DNA of 64,000 bases from Xanthomonas hyacinthi (GTDB lineage Bacteria > Pseudomonadota > Gammaproteobacteria > Xanthomonadales > Xanthomonadaceae): positions 2,611,001 through 2,675,000 of the forward strand of contig NZ_CP043476.1 of assembly GCF_009769165.1 (NCBI RefSeq), in the 5' to 3' direction. Both the position numbers and the translations under genes were made by a program. The notes beneath the pieces were generated by a model. That model did not search any database, was not told the DNA's origin, and saw nothing but the letters and a program-made list of their open reading frames with translations. Each line of letters opens with the position of its first letter. Within the stretch, counting starts at the first letter, position 1. This document shows, one piece after another, positions 52,172-62,848 of the stretch.

Positions 52172-54123
52172 GCGTCGGTTCCTTGCGCGGCGGAGGCGCT
52201 GCGGCGCGCGTGCGCGAACGCTTGCAGGCGGGTGTCGAGCGGCGCGGTCGCCGCCGCCGTGTCCGGCGCCGGCAAGCGCCGCCGCCAGTTCGGGTGGCCA
52301 TCGACGGTGCCGGGCAGATTGGGTTGCTGGTCCAGGCCCAGCGCGTCCTCGGCCGGCAGCAGCGCCAGCGGCGAGGGCGTGGCGGCGACGAAGCGCAGCG
52401 CGTCCAGTTCGGGGTCGTGCGCCTGCGCCAGCGCTGCGGCGACCGCGGCGTCCATGCGCGCCACGTCGGCGCGGCGGGTCAGGTGGTCGGCGCGCTGCTG
52501 CGCGGCGTCGGACAGCTGCAGGCGGCGGCGCCAGTCGATGTCCTCGCCGCGGCGCCAGCCGCGCAGGGTCGGCAGGTCGTGGGTGGTGGTAGTGGCGATC
52601 GCGTCCCCGCGCCAGCGCGACGGCGCCAGGAACGCACCCTTGGCGTCGCGGGTGAACAGCAGCACGTCGATGCCCATGACCCCGCGCTGCGACAGTTCGG
52701 CGCGGATGCCGTCCGGCACCACGCCCAGGTCTTCGCCGATCACGATTGCGCGGTGCCGCCACGATTCCAGCGCCAGCAGGCGCAGCAGATCGTGCAGCGG
52801 ATAGCGCAGGTACACGCCGTCGGCGGAACTGGCGCCGCGCGGGATCGTCCACAGCCGCAGCAGGCCGAGGATATGGTCGATACGCACGCCGCCGCGGTCG
52901 CGCAGCACCGCGCGCAGCAGTTCGATGAACGGCGCAAAGCCGCTGGCGCGCAGCCCGGTCGGCGAGTAGCCGCCGATGCCCCAGGCCTGGCCGTCGCCGT
53001 TGAACGCGTCCGGCGGCGCGCCCAGTTCCAGCCCGGCCAATACCGCCTGCGGCCAGGCGGCGGCTTCGGCGCCGCCGGGATCGAAGCCCACCGCCAGGTC
53101 GGCGATCAGGCCGATGCCCATGCCGGCCTCGCGCGCCTGCCGCTGCACGCCGGCCCAGCTGCGTGTGGCCAGCCACTGCGCGAAGCTGTGCAGGGCCGGA
53201 TCTGCATCGCTGAAATCGCGTGCGGCGAACGCGGCGTAGTCGCGCAAGGCGACGCCGCGTTCGTGCTGGAACGCGGTGAAATCCGCGTGCAGCGCGGCGT
53301 CGGCCTGGGCGAAATCGGCATGCAGCTGGCGCAGCCACCGCCACTTCGCCGCGGCCGAGGCCGGCCAGTCGATCAGCGGCCGCGCCTGCGCCTCGGCGAA
53401 GGCCTGTTCCAGCCCGGCCGCCTGCATCGCGCGCTGCGCCGCGGCGGCGCCGAGCACGCGTGCCGGCGCGGCCTGCAGCGGATCCAGGAAACGGCGGTCG
53501 CCCGGCGAATACGGACTGTAGTGGGTGCCGATCGGCCGCGCCGCATGCACCGGACTCAAGGCGATCGCATCGCCGCCGGCACGCGCGATGCGCCCGGCCC
53601 AGGCGGCGACGCCGTCCGCATCGCCGATGCCGGCGTCGCGCGGGCCTTGCGCCGAGTACACCTGCAGCGACAAGCCCCAACGCCGCGGCGCGTCCTCGCC
53701 GACCGCCTCGGCCACGCCGTAGCAGCGCGCTGGCGCCACCGCCAGCGTGGTGTGACGGTCGCCGTGCTGCAGGGTCCAGTAGCCGTACGTATCCACCGCG
53801 GCGACGCGGCCCTGCGCATCGAAGTGGCCGTCGCGGCTGCTGCCGTCCTCGTGCTCGAGCCGGTACGCCGCGCCGGGCGTGCCGTCGGCTTCGATCGGCG
53901 TGCCGAGGTCGGCGGTCAGCAACGGCGCGGCGCTGCCGCCGCTGGCTTGCAGTTGGCGCAGGCTGTCGCGGCAGGCGTCGTCGTCGTGCGCGTCCAGGCC
54001 GAGCGCGCCGAGCACGCTGCGCAGCGTGTCCGTGCCGACGCTGCGCGGGGTGTCGGAGGCGTCGATCCAGTTGACCAGCAGGCCGGCGGCGGACGCCAGG
54101 GTGTGCAGGGGGGTATCGGTCAT
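52168..54123 (-). CDS. malQ: 4-alpha-glucanotransferase (amylomaltase)
   Basis: 651 residues. GH77 motifs: IGTHYSPYSPGDRRFLDPL, GIGLIADLAVGFDPGG, GGVRIDHILGLLRLW (nucleophile), AIVIGEDLGVVPDG (acid/base) and ATTTTHDLPTLRGWRRGEDI. Disproportionates short maltodextrins into longer chains usable by TreY, GlgB and phosphorylase. N-terminal 170-residue extension typical of bacterial MalQ. 154 bases separate it from treZ upstream. Confidence 0.94.
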   Translation of the reverse strand: MTDTPLHTLASAAGLLVNWIDASDTPRSVGTDTLRSVLGALGLDAHDDDACRDSLRQLQASGGSAAPLLTADLGTPIEADGTPGAAYRLEHEDGSSRDGHFDAQGRVAAVDTYGYWTLQHGDRHTTLAVAPARCYGVAEAVGEDAPRRWGLSLQVYSAQGPRDAGIGDADGVAAWAGRIARAGGDAIALSPVHAARPIGTHYSPYSPGDRRFLDPLQAAPARVLGAAAAQRAMQAAGLEQAFAEAQARPLIDWPASAAAKWRWLRQLHADFAQADAALHADFTAFQHERGVALRDYAAFAARDFSDADPALHSFAQWLATRSWAGVQRQAREAGMGIGLIADLAVGFDPGGAEAAAWPQAVLAGLELGAPPDAFNGDGQAWGIGGYSPTGLRASGFAPFIELLRAVLRDRGGVRIDHILGLLRLWTIPRGASSADGVYLRYPLHDLLRLLALESWRHRAIVIGEDLGVVPDGIRAELSQRGVMGIDVLLFTRDAKGAFLAPSRWRGDAIATTTTHDLPTLRGWRRGEDIDWRRRLQLSDAAQQRADHLTRRADVARMDAAVAAALAQAHDPELDALRFVAATPSPLALLPAEDALGLDQQPNLPGTVDGHPNWRRRLPAPDTAAATAPLDTRLQAFAHARRSASAAQGTDA

Positions 54124-54277
54124 GAGCGAGTCGGGGCCGCGGCAATGGGGGAAGAAGGACGCACCGCCGTCGCCATGCGCGCCGCGCAGCGGCAAGCCAG
54201 GCGCGCGGTCGCGGGCGGCGAACGGGATGGGCAGCTTGCCGCAGGCGCTGTCGCGATGGCGTCGCGACAGCCTGCGC

Positions 54278-56074
54278 TCAGGTTGCGGAACCGGGCCGGT
54301 AGCGGGCGATGAAGGCGTTCGGCGGCAGCTGCGCCGGATCGTCGCCGGCGTTCTCGGCGTGCACGGTGGCGCCGGGCAGGTCCAGCGCCACCGGCGCATC
54401 GCCGAAGTTCGCGGCCACGTGCCATTCGCCATCGCCCAGGGTCCAGCCCGCGGCCACCGCCTTCGGCCCCAGCGTGCGTGCGTGCGCCGCACGCGCCTGC
54501 GCCAGCGCCGGCACCAGGTGCTGGCGGCGCAGCGCCAGCAGCGCCACGAACCAGTCGCGCCAGCGCGCGCCGTCGCCGTGGGTGGCATCGCCGATGTCGG
54601 CGATCGAGGCCTCGAACGTGGACAGCGCGTTCGGGTCGGGAATGGTCGCGCGCTGCTGCGGATCGGCGAAGGCGGCGAAATGCGCGAACTCGCGGCGCCG
54701 GCCTTCGCGCACCGCTTCGTCCAGCGGCGGCGCGAAGTCGGTGAAGAACAGGAACGGGGTGCGGCTGCCCCACGGCTCGCCCATGAAGAACAGCGGGATC
54801 ATCGGGGTCAGTGCGGTCAGCGCCAGCGCCGCGCGCAAGGCCGGCTCGGCCACCTGGGTGATCAGCCGGTCGCCGCGCGCGCGGTTGCCGATCTGGTCGT
54901 GGTTCTGCGCGAAGATCACGAACTTGTGCGGCGGCAGCTGCGCGCTCGGCTCGCCGCGCGCATGCCCGCGGTGGTCGGCCTGGCCCTGGTAGGCGAAGCC
55001 TTCGCCCAGCACCCGCGCCAGGTGCTGCGCCGGCGCATCGGCGAAACCGGCGTAGTAGCCCTCGTGCTCGCCGGTCAGCAGCACGTGCAGGCTGTTGTGG
55101 AAATCGTCGTCCCACTGCGCGCTGTAGCCGCGCTCCAGCACGCCGGCCTGGTTGGCCTCGTTCTCCAGCACCAGGTGCACGTGGCGCCCGGCCGGCACGC
55201 TGGCCGCGATCGCCTCGCGCAGCGTGTCCAGGAACGCGTTCGGCACGATCGCGTGCACCGCGTCCAGGCGCAGGCCGTCGAAGCGGTAGTCGTGCAGCCA
55301 CATCAACGCGTTGTCGATGAAGTAGCGCTGCACCGGCGCCAGCCGGAAGTCGATCGCCGCGCCCCACGGCGTCGGCGCGTCTTCGCGGAAGAACGCCGCG
55401 GCGTACTGGCCGATGTAGTTGCCGTCCGGGCCGAAGTGGTTGTAGACCACGTCCAGGAACACGCTCAGGCCCAGGCCGTGGGCCTCGTCGATCAGCGCCT
55501 TGAGTTCGTCGGGATGGCCGTAGGCCGCGGCCGGCGCATACGGCAGCACGCCGTCGTAGCCCCAGTTGTGGCGGCCGGGGAAGGCGGCCAGCGGCATCAG
55601 CTCGATCGCGGTGACGCCCAGCGCCGCCAGCGTCTGCAACTGCGCGCGCAGCCCAGCATAGCCGCCGCAGGCGCCCACGTGCAGTTCGTAGAACACCGTC
55701 TCGGACCACGGCCGGCCGCGCCAGGCGTCGTGCTGCCAGTGGTGGCCATCGCTGGCCAGCACCGCACTGGCGCCGTGCACGCCGTCGGGTTGCCAGCGCG
55801 CCGCGGGATCGGGCAGCGGCTGGCCGCCGTCGATCGCATAGCGGTAGCGGGTGCCGGCGGCGCAGGCGAGGGTCGCGGCGAAATAGCCGTCCGCCGCCGC
55901 GGCCAGCGGCTGCCGAGTGCCGTCGTCGAACACGATGTCGACGCTGGTCGCGTCCGGTGCCCACAACACGAAGCCGACCTTGCCGTCGGCGGTGGGCCAG
56001 GCGCCCTGGCGCAGCGCCGCGGACGGAGCGGTTGCGGCGTCGCCGGTCGGCGTTGCGCTCGTTGCGATGTTCAA
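54278..56074 (-). CDS. treZ: malto-oligosyltrehalose trehalohydrolase
   Basis: 598 residues from a TTG start one base after the glgB stop, with GGAG in the glgB end as ribosome site. CBM48-like N-domain (GFVLWAPDATSVDIVFDDG) and GH13 barrel with RFDGLRLDAVHAIVP, HLVLENEANQAGV and FAQNHDQIGNRARGDRL. Hydrolyses maltooligosyl-trehalose to free trehalose. The rare TTG start coupled to glgB suggests reduced, translation-coupled output. Confidence 0.95.
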   Translation of the reverse strand: MNIATSATPTGDAATAPSAALRQGAWPTADGKVGFVLWAPDATSVDIVFDDGTRQPLAAAADGYFAATLACAAGTRYRYAIDGGQPLPDPAARWQPDGVHGASAVLASDGHHWQHDAWRGRPWSETVFYELHVGACGGYAGLRAQLQTLAALGVTAIELMPLAAFPGRHNWGYDGVLPYAPAAAYGHPDELKALIDEAHGLGLSVFLDVVYNHFGPDGNYIGQYAAAFFREDAPTPWGAAIDFRLAPVQRYFIDNALMWLHDYRFDGLRLDAVHAIVPNAFLDTLREAIAASVPAGRHVHLVLENEANQAGVLERGYSAQWDDDFHNSLHVLLTGEHEGYYAGFADAPAQHLARVLGEGFAYQGQADHRGHARGEPSAQLPPHKFVIFAQNHDQIGNRARGDRLITQVAEPALRAALALTALTPMIPLFFMGEPWGSRTPFLFFTDFAPPLDEAVREGRRREFAHFAAFADPQQRATIPDPNALSTFEASIADIGDATHGDGARWRDWFVALLALRRQHLVPALAQARAAHARTLGPKAVAAGWTLGDGEWHVAANFGDAPVALDLPGATVHAENAGDDPAQLPPNAFIARYRPGSAT

Positions 56075-56075
56075 G

Positions 56076-58325
56076 TCAATACTCCGCTTGCAACCAGAGG
56101 GTGGACAGCGGCGGCAGGGTCAGCGCCAGCGATTGCGCGTGCCCGTGCATCGGCTGCGCGGCGGTGCGCAGGGCGCCGCCGTTGCCCTGGTTGGAACCGC
56201 CGTAGTGGCCGCTGTCGGTGTTGAGGATTTCGCGCCACAGCCCGCCGCGCGGCACGCCGAGACGGTAGTCGTGGTGCACGTTCGGGGTGAAGTTGCTCAC
56301 CGCCAGCAGCGGCGGCGCACCGCCTTCGCGGTCGTGGCGCACGCAGGCGAACACGCTGTTGCGATGGTCGTCGGCCACGCTCCATTCGAAGCCGTCCGCC
56401 GCGCGGTCGCTGCGGTACAGCGCCGGTAGCGCGCGCAGCTGGCGGTTGAGGTCGCCCACCAGCCGCGCCACGCCGCGGTGCTCGGCGCGCTGCGCCTGCG
56501 CCCAGTCCAGCGCGTGGTCGTGGTCCCATTCCTGCCACTGCCCGAACTCGCCGCCCATGAACAGCAGCTTGCGTCCCGGATGCGCCCACATGAAGGCCAG
56601 GTAGGCGCGCAGGTTGGCGAAGCGCTGCCAGCTGTCGCCGGGCATCTTCGCCAGCAGCGAGCCCTTGCCGTGCGCGACTTCGTCGTGCGACAGCGGCAGC
56701 ACGAAGTGCTCGGAGAACGCATACACCAGGCCGAAGCTCATCTCGCTGTGGTGGTGCCGGCGGTGGATCGGGTCGCGCCGCATGTAGCTCAGCGTGTCGT
56801 GGGTCCAGCCCATGTTCCACTTGTGGCTGAAGCCCAGCCCGCCCTGCTCCAGCGGCGCGGTCACACCCGGCCAGGCGGTGGATTCCTCGGCGATCACCCG
56901 CACCCCGGGGAAGCGCTGCGCGATCTCGGCGTTGAGCCGGCGCAGGAACGCGATCGCCTCCAGGTTCTCGCGCCCGCCCTGTGCGTTGGGCACCCATTCG
57001 CCCTCGTTGCGGCCGTAGTCGCGGTACAGCATCGCCGCCACCGCATCCACGCGCAGGCCATCGACGTGGAAGCGCTCGATCCATTCCAGCGCGCTGCCGA
57101 TCAGGTAGGCGACCACTTCGGCGCGGCCGTAGTTGTAGATCAGCGTGTTCCACTCGCGGTGCACGCCTTCGCGCGGATCGGCATGCTCGTACAGCGCGGT
57201 GCCGTCGAAGCGCTGCAGGCCGTGCGGATCGTCGGGGAAGTGCGCGCCGACCCAGTCCAGGAGTACCCCGATCCCGACCTGGTGGCAGGCATCGACGAAG
57301 CGCGCGAAACCGTCCGCATCGCCGTGCCGCGCGGTCGGCGCGTACAGGCCCAGCGGCTGGTAGCCCCAGGAGCCGCCGAACGGGTACTCGGCGATCGGCA
57401 GCAGTTCGATATGGGTGAAGCCCAGGTCCTGTACGTACGGGATCAGCTGCGCGGCCAGCGCATCCCAGTGCAGCGGCTGGCCGTGCGCGTCGTGGCGCCA
57501 GGAGCCGGCGTGCAGCTCGTAGATGCTCAACGGCTGCGCGGCGCCGGCGCGCGCCTCGCGCTGCGCCAGCCAGGCCGAATCGTGCCAGGCGAAATCGGCA
57601 GCGCTGGGCACCACCGAAGCGGTGTCCGGCGCGCGCGTGCTGTGGCGGGCGACCGGGTCGGCCTTGCGCGGCAGCGGCGTGCCGTCGGCGTCGAGGATCT
57701 CGTATTGATAGTGCTCGCCGCCGCGAAGCCCGGGCACGAACAGTTCCCACACGCCGGCCTGGCGGTGCAGGCGCAGCGGATGGCGGCGGCCGTCCCAGCC
57801 GTTGAAATCGCCGACCAGCGCGACCCGCCGCGCATGCGGCGCCCATACCGCGAAGCGCACCCCGTCGACCGTGCCGATGCGGCTGTGCTGCGCGCCCAGC
57901 GCGGTGCGCAGCGCGGCGCCGTCGCCCTCGGCCATGCCCTGCAGCCAGGCCTCGTCCAGCACCGGGCCGAACGCGTACGGGTCGTCGATTTCCTGCACGG
58001 CGTCCGGCCACACGATGCGCAGCCGGTAGGCCGTCGTGGTCTTCAGTTCGCCTTCGAACAGGCCGTCGGCATCCGGGTGCGCGCGCATCCGCGCCACCAG
58101 CTTGCCGTTGCCGTCGAGCAGGCCCAGCGCATCGGCGCCCGGCACCAGCGCGCGCACCCGGACCGCGCCGTCTGCGTCGCTGTGCGGGCCCAGCCAGGCG
58201 AACGCGTCCGCCGCCTCGCCACGCGCCAGTGCCTGCAGGGCGAGGCGTTCGCGCTCGTCGTTCGCCGCTTCCAGCGGCGCGTCCCACACCGTGATCGCGT
58301 CCGGCGCCCGTTCCCGTTCGCTCAT
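56076..58325 (-). CDS. glgB: 1,4-alpha-glucan branching enzyme
   Basis: 749 residues. CBM48 ([26 protein letters not shown]), GH13 barrel with [19 protein letters not shown] (nucleophile), [13 protein letters not shown] (acid/base E) and [18 protein letters not shown]1 domain (AWLGPH, about residues 40-140) present, so it is the long GlgB form. Adds alpha-1,6 branches to glycogen. The start overlaps the glgA stop by 4 bases. Confidence 0.97.
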   Translation of the reverse strand: MSERERAPDAITVWDAPLEAANDERERLALQALARGEAADAFAWLGPHSDADGAVRVRALVPGADALGLLDGNGKLVARMRAHPDADGLFEGELKTTTAYRLRIVWPDAVQEIDDPYAFGPVLDEAWLQGMAEGDGAALRTALGAQHSRIGTVDGVRFAVWAPHARRVALVGDFNGWDGRRHPLRLHRQAGVWELFVPGLRGGEHYQYEILDADGTPLPRKADPVARHSTRAPDTASVVPSAADFAWHDSAWLAQREARAGAAQPLSIYELHAGSWRHDAHGQPLHWDALAAQLIPYVQDLGFTHIELLPIAEYPFGGSWGYQPLGLYAPTARHGDADGFARFVDACHQVGIGVLLDWVGAHFPDDPHGLQRFDGTALYEHADPREGVHREWNTLIYNYGRAEVVAYLIGSALEWIERFHVDGLRVDAVAAMLYRDYGRNEGEWVPNAQGGRENLEAIAFLRRLNAEIAQRFPGVRVIAEESTAWPGVTAPLEQGGLGFSHKWNMGWTHDTLSYMRRDPIHRRHHHSEMSFGLVYAFSEHFVLPLSHDEVAHGKGSLLAKMPGDSWQRFANLRAYLAFMWAHPGRKLLFMGGEFGQWQEWDHDHALDWAQAQRAEHRGVARLVGDLNRQLRALPALYRSDRAADGFEWSVADDHRNSVFACVRHDREGGAPPLLAVSNFTPNVHHDYRLGVPRGGLWREILNTDSGHYGGSNQGNGGALRTAAQPMHGHAQSLALTLPPLSTLWLQAEY

Positions 58326-59893
58326 GCCACCGCCGGCGACAGCGGTGCAGTGCGGTCGTACAGGGCCATGTACTTGCGCCCGGCCAGATCCCAGCCGCTG
58401 GGCCGCAGCATCGCCGCGCGGCGCATCGCCTGCAGCAGGCCGGGCAGGCGGAAGGTGCGGAACACCCGCTGCAGGCAGCGGCGCAGGCCATCGGCGGACG
58501 GTTCTTCGAACAGGAAGCCGGTCACGCCATCGTCCACGGTATCGATCAGGCCGCCGGTGGCGTGCGCGATCGGCAGGCTGCCGAAGCGCTGCGCGTACAT
58601 CTGGCTCAGTCCGCAGGGCTCGAAGCGCGAGGGCATCAGCAGGAAGTCCGAGCCGGCGAACATGCGCCGCGCCAAGCGCTCCTCGAAGCCGATATGGGCG
58701 CCGACATGGCCGGGGAAGCGCCGCGCCAGCGCCGCCACCGCCTGCTCGATCTGCGGCTCGCCGCCGCCGATCACCACGATCTGGCCGCCGGCGGCAACGA
58801 TCTGCGGCGCCACCTCGCAGATCATGTCCAGGCCTTTCTGGTGCACCAGCCGCGACACCACCGCGAACAGCGGGCCGGCGCTGTCGATCAGGCCGAACGC
58901 GCGGCGCACCTGGGCGGCGTTGTCGCGCTTGCCCTGGACCTGGTCGATGCCGAAATGGGTATGCAGGTGGTCGTCGGTGCGCGGGTCCCAGCTGGCGTCG
59001 ATGCCGTTGACGATGCCGCTGAGGCGGCCGCTGGCGGCATGCCGGGCCAGCAGCGCGTCCAGGCCGCAGCCCTGCGCCGGGCCGGTGATCTGCGCGGCGT
59101 AGCTGACGCTGACCGTATTGATGTGGTCGGCGTGGACGATGCCGGCGCGCAGGAACGACATCTGCCCGTAGAACTCCAGGTCCTGCAGGCCGTCGCCCGG
59201 GATGCCCAGCGCGCCGGCCATCGCATACGGGAACAGGCCCTGGTAGGCCAGGTTGTGGATGGTCAGCAGGCACGGCGTGCGCCCGCCGGACCAGCGCACA
59301 TAGGCGGCGGCCAGCGCGCACGGCCAGTCGTTGAGATGCAGCAGGTCCGGATTCCAGTCCAGCCCGGCGCGGCCGCCGGCGATCTGCGCGGCGGCGTGCG
59401 ACAACGTGGCGAAGCGCAGCGCGTTGTCTTCCCAGTCGCGGCCTTCGCTGGTCACGTAGGGCGAACCCTGGCGCTCGAACAGCGGCGGGCACAGCAGCAC
59501 GTACACGCACAGGCCGTCGGGGCGGTCCGCGCGGCCCAGCGCGCAGGCCGGCAGGCCGGCGTGGGCGGCGATGTGGCCGACGATCTGCAGCGGCCCGGTC
59601 TTGCGCAGCACCGCCGGGTAGCCGGGGATCAGCACGCGGATGTCGCAGCTGCCGCGCAGCGCGCGCGGCAGCGCTGCGGCCACGTCGCCCAGGCCGCCGG
59701 CCTTGATGAAGTCGGCCATCTCCGAGGTCACGAACAGGCTGGCGCGGCGCGGCGTCGGTTGCAGCTTGACGGTCACTTCGGCAGCGCGGATGAAGCGTCC
59801 GCGCGCATCGCGGTGGCGGCGCCGGGGCGCGCGCAGGACCGGATGGGTATCGCGTTGTCTATCGGGCAGATCGTCGGGCGTGGGAGGCGACAT
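58322..59893 (-). CDS. glgA: glycogen synthase
   Basis: 523 residues from the ATG at 59893. GT5 motifs: [28 protein letters not shown] (ADP-glucose binding), [44 protein letters not shown] and [21 protein letters not shown]. Residues 1-46 before the fold are charged and unusual, and the frame is open 26 codons further upstream (ATG at 59971), so the exact start is unsure. Uses ADP-glucose; no glgC lies in the window. First gene of the leftward cluster; the promoter should lie at 59900-60100. Confidence 0.95.
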   Translation of the reverse strand: MSPPTPDDLPDRQRDTHPVLRAPRRRHRDARGRFIRAAEVTVKLQPTPRRASLFVTSEMADFIKAGGLGDVAAALPRALRGSCDIRVLIPGYPAVLRKTGPLQIVGHIAAHAGLPACALGRADRPDGLCVYVLLCPPLFERQGSPYVTSEGRDWEDNALRFATLSHAAAQIAGGRAGLDWNPDLLHLNDWPCALAAAYVRWSGGRTPCLLTIHNLAYQGLFPYAMAGALGIPGDGLQDLEFYGQMSFLRAGIVHADHINTVSVSYAAQITGPAQGCGLDALLARHAASGRLSGIVNGIDASWDPRTDDHLHTHFGIDQVQGKRDNAAQVRRAFGLIDSAGPLFAVVSRLVHQKGLDMICEVAPQIVAAGGQIVVIGGGEPQIEQAVAALARRFPGHVGAHIGFEERLARRMFAGSDFLLMPSRFEPCGLSQMYAQRFGSLPIAHATGGLIDTVDDGVTGFLFEEPSADGLRRCLQRVFRTFRLPGLLQAMRRAAMLRPSGWDLAGRKYMALYDRTAPLSPAVA

Positions 59894-60574
59894 GGCGATT
59901 CCGTCGGGCAGGGGGGACGGGGCACACGGAGAGCAGGGGCACACGGAAAGCAGTTGCCGTCGCGCGTCCATGGCGGGCGTGCGACGTAGAACCGGAGACG
60001 AAAGAATTTGGAATCGAACGGGCGGGTTAGCGCCTCTTCAGTAATGTACGAACGCGGCAATAAAAGCAACGTGAAGCGGGTGCCTTGTCTACGCTGCGCC
60101 CGCGGGGTTACCGCATAGTGATTTCGCCGCCGCCCAGGCGGCATGACGCGATGGCGCCGATGAACCGTTTAGCTTCGTTTCCGATGCCGCCGTCCCCTGT
60201 CGCCGTCGGCGCGAACCCGCAGGTTGTGCTGTCTTCATCGGGCCGGTGCGGCCATGCCGGCATGGAGCAATCGGGACAACGGATGCGACGCGAGCTGGAC
60301 GGCGTCGTGCTGGACGCCATCCGCGCCGCGGCGGCGGACGCGGTGCTGGTGCCGCCGATCCGGATCTCGCGCATGGCGCCGTGCTGAGCCGGCACGCCTT
60401 CGATGGCGTGTACTTCGGCGATGTTCGCGCCGGGGCGCCGCGCGCGCGGGAGCACTTCGTCGCCGAACCTCTGGCGGCGATCCGTTCGGCGCAGGACGGG
60501 AAATGGGTGTTCGGCTGAGTTGCGGATGCCGTGCGCCACCACGACGCGTGGACGGCGTGCGCCGGCAGCGCTCG
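59894..60574. other. 681-base region: glgA promoter side and a possible decayed small gene
   Basis: On the minus strand near 60040-60080 an AT-richer patch (TTGCTT ... TACATT) could be the glgA promoter. On the plus strand, RRELDGVVLDAIRAAAADAV (frame ending 60387) and HAFDGVYFGDVRAGAPRARE (frame ending 60518) could join into one small protein if one base were shifted near 60350-60390. Codon-level evidence is thin, so no gene is called. Confidence 0.35.
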
Positions 60575-60949
60575 CTAGTGCGCCGGCTGCAGCCGTTGCA
60601 GCGCCGCCAGCAGGCCGGCGTGGCTATAGGGTTTGGACAGGAAGCCGGTATGCGCCGGCAGCGTCGCGGTGTCGGGGTTCTTCATGCCGGAGGTGAGCAA
60701 GGCGGGGATCGCGATCAGGCGGCGGCGCAGTTCGCGCACCATGGTCACGCCGTCGCAACCGGGCATCTGCACGTCGCTGAAGATCAGGTCCACGTCCGCA
60801 TGCCGCTCCAGCAGCGCGAGCGCCTCGTTCGCGTTGCCGGCGGACAGGACCCGATAGCCATCGGCATCCAGCATCATCGCCGCCAATTCCCGAATCATCT
60901 GGTCGTCCTCCACCAAAAGAATCGTGGTGAGGGCGCAAGTCCCGCGCAT
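60575..60949 (-). CDS. single-domain CheY-like response regulator
   Basis: 124 residues from the ATG at 60949; a GTG at 60988 would add 13 residues. TILLVEDDQMIRELAAMML, phospho-acceptor D in LIFSDVQMPGCDG, T/S in LLTSG and K in GFLSKPYSHAGLL. No output domain, so it acts through protein contact. It is divergent from the PAS kinase at 61031, 81 bases away, and is its likely partner. Confidence 0.9.
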   Translation of the reverse strand: MRGTCALTTILLVEDDQMIRELAAMMLDADGYRVLSAGNANEALALLERHADVDLIFSDVQMPGCDGVTMVRELRRRLIAIPALLTSGMKNPDTATLPAHTGFLSKPYSHAGLLAALQRLQPAH

Positions 60950-61030
60950 AATGCGACGCCACGTCGTGTTCAGTGCCTGCAGCTTCACGATTCGCCAGTG
61001 AAGCGCTGGTGACGCTGCAGTGATGCCGAT

Positions 61031-62356
61031 ATGCTGGACCTACCCATCGCGAGACGCAGCTTGCCCACCCACGCCCGCTATCGTCAGATCGTCGAACTCT
61101 CGCACGACTGCATCAAGGAAATCGGCCGCGACGGCGTCGTGCGTTCGATCAACATGCATGGCCTGGGCCTGCTGGGCGCGAGCGAGCCCAAGTGCGTCGT
61201 CGGTCGCGAGTGGGTGGCGCTGTGGCCGGAGGAGATGCGGCCGCTGGCGGAAACGGCGCTGGCCACGGCCTTGCGCAACGAGCAGTACGAATTCTGGGCG
61301 CAGCGCGACACCTTCGACGGCCGCCCGCGCTGGTGGCATGTACTGGCCAGCCCGCTGACCAACGCGGACGCCGAGGTGGAAAGCGTGCTGGTGATCAGCC
61401 GCGACGTCACCGAGCATCGCCAGATCGAGGAAGCCCTGCGCACGCTCGGCGATCTGCCGCAGTCCGCTGCCGTCGCCCAGCTGCCGACCGATGCGGACGC
61501 GCTGGGCCGGCAATGGCAGGCCGAACACGTGCAGTTGCGCGGGCAGCTGGACATCGCCCTGGCCGCGCAGCGCGTCGCCGAGCGGGCCATGATCCAGGCG
61601 CAGAAGGGCGAGGCGATCGGGCAGATGCTGGCCGGCATCGTTCACGACTTCAACAACATGCTGCAGACCGCGATGACCTCGGTGAGCATGGTGGCCGAGC
61701 ATCCGCAGCGGCTGCAGCCGGACCAGCGCAAGCTGCTCGGCATCGCCGGCGAGGCGCTGCAGCATGGCGCGCGGATGACCCGGCGCCTGCTCGGCTTCGC
61801 CCGCGCGCACCCGGTCAAGCCGCAGTGGCTGGACCTGTGCGACGTGGTCGCGCACATGCAGCCGCTGCTGGCGCAGGCCTTGGGCGGGGAAATGAAACTG
61901 CAGCTAGCGACCGCGGACGGCGGCGCCACCACCTATGCCGACCGCAGTTCGGTCGAGCAGGCGGTGATGAACCTGGCCCTGAACGCGCGCGACGCCTGCC
62001 AGCCCGGCGACGTGGTGTCGATCCGCTGCGGCAGCCTGCAGGTGCCGCCGGCGCAGGCCGCGGCGATGCGCCAGCCGGGCCGCTACGTGACCCTGGCGGT
62101 CAGCGATCAGGGCGAGGGCATGTCCGAGGACACCAAGTCGCGGCTGTTCGAGGCCTATTTCACTACCAAGCCCGAGGGCAAGGGCACCGGCCTGGGACTG
62201 GCCCAGGTCTATGGCCTGGTGCGCCAGGCCGGCGGCTTCGTCGACGTGGACTCCGAGCTGGGGCGCGGCGCCACCATCACCCTGGCGTTCCCGTACGTCG
62301 CCGAAGCGCCGCCGGGCGAGAGCGGCGACAGCACGCCGCTGCCGGCGCCGGCCTGA
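61031..62356 (+). CDS. PAS-domain hybrid-type sensor histidine kinase
   Basis: 441 residues, cytoplasmic (no membrane segment). PAS fold near the N-terminus (RQIVELSHDCIKEIGRDGVVRSIN to ESVLVISRDVTEHRQIEEAL, residues about 15-135). A histidine box GIVHDFNNMLQTAMT (about 200) then N, G1 and G2 boxes (MNLALNARDACQPGD, VSDQGEGMSEDTKSRLFEAYFTTKPEGKGTGLGLAQVYGLVRQAGG). The HDFNN form is common in kinases paired with receiver-only proteins. No attached receiver domain. Signal unknown. Confidence 0.93.
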   Translation: MLDLPIARRSLPTHARYRQIVELSHDCIKEIGRDGVVRSINMHGLGLLGASEPKCVVGREWVALWPEEMRPLAETALATALRNEQYEFWAQRDTFDGRPRWWHVLASPLTNADAEVESVLVISRDVTEHRQIEEALRTLGDLPQSAAVAQLPTDADALGRQWQAEHVQLRGQLDIALAAQRVAERAMIQAQKGEAIGQMLAGIVHDFNNMLQTAMTSVSMVAEHPQRLQPDQRKLLGIAGEALQHGARMTRRLLGFARAHPVKPQWLDLCDVVAHMQPLLAQALGGEMKLQLATADGGATTYADRSSVEQAVMNLALNARDACQPGDVVSIRCGSLQVPPAQAAAMRQPGRYVTLAVSDQGEGMSEDTKSRLFEAYFTTKPEGKGTGLGLAQVYGLVRQAGGFVDVDSELGRGATITLAFPYVAEAPPGESGDSTPLPAPA

Positions 62357-62848
62357 GGCCGCGTGCACCGCGCACGCCCCTGCACGCGAGCATCCGGGCA
62401 GCTGCGGCAGCGCCGCCGCGCAGCGCGTCGGCGTTGCCATGGGAACCGAGCGGATCAGGGCTGCACGCGCGCTTCGGCTGCGCTCGCGCTGCAGCGCATG
62501 GCGCCTGCACCGATGGGATAACGCGACATCTGCATCATGATGCGGCCGCTGGAGGATCGCCAGCGCTGGCGCCTGGGGCGATCGACCTGCGCGCGCCGCT
62601 GCGTTGCCGAATGGCTGAACGAACCTGCCGGCGGCCGCGGCGCCGCGCGCTCGCCCATCTTCGCGAAAGCTTACTATTCGAGGTTTACAGTGGCGGCCGT
62701 CTTTTGCCCGCCCGACAGGAGAGAACGTGGGTACGAGTGGCAATCACAGCAAGGCGGTGCCGGTCGTGGCGCCAGGGTCCGCCACGCCGCGCTGGTGCGC
62801 GGATGCGTGGCCGCGTCGCGGCGCTGTCCGACGAGGCTGGCGGAACGC
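62357..62848. other. 492-base intergenic region before opgH
   Basis: No gene seen. A small hairpin GCGTGC-ACCGC-GCACGC lies just after the kinase stop (62361-62380 area). An AT-richer patch around 62663-62700 (TTACTATTCGAGGTTTACAG) is the best candidate for the opgH promoter. Confidence 0.45.

Noticed and set aside
60085..60518. Two short plus-strand frames as a frameshifted gene
   Set aside because: Joining them needs an assumed indel, and neither half shows a known family, so it is described only as a possibility.
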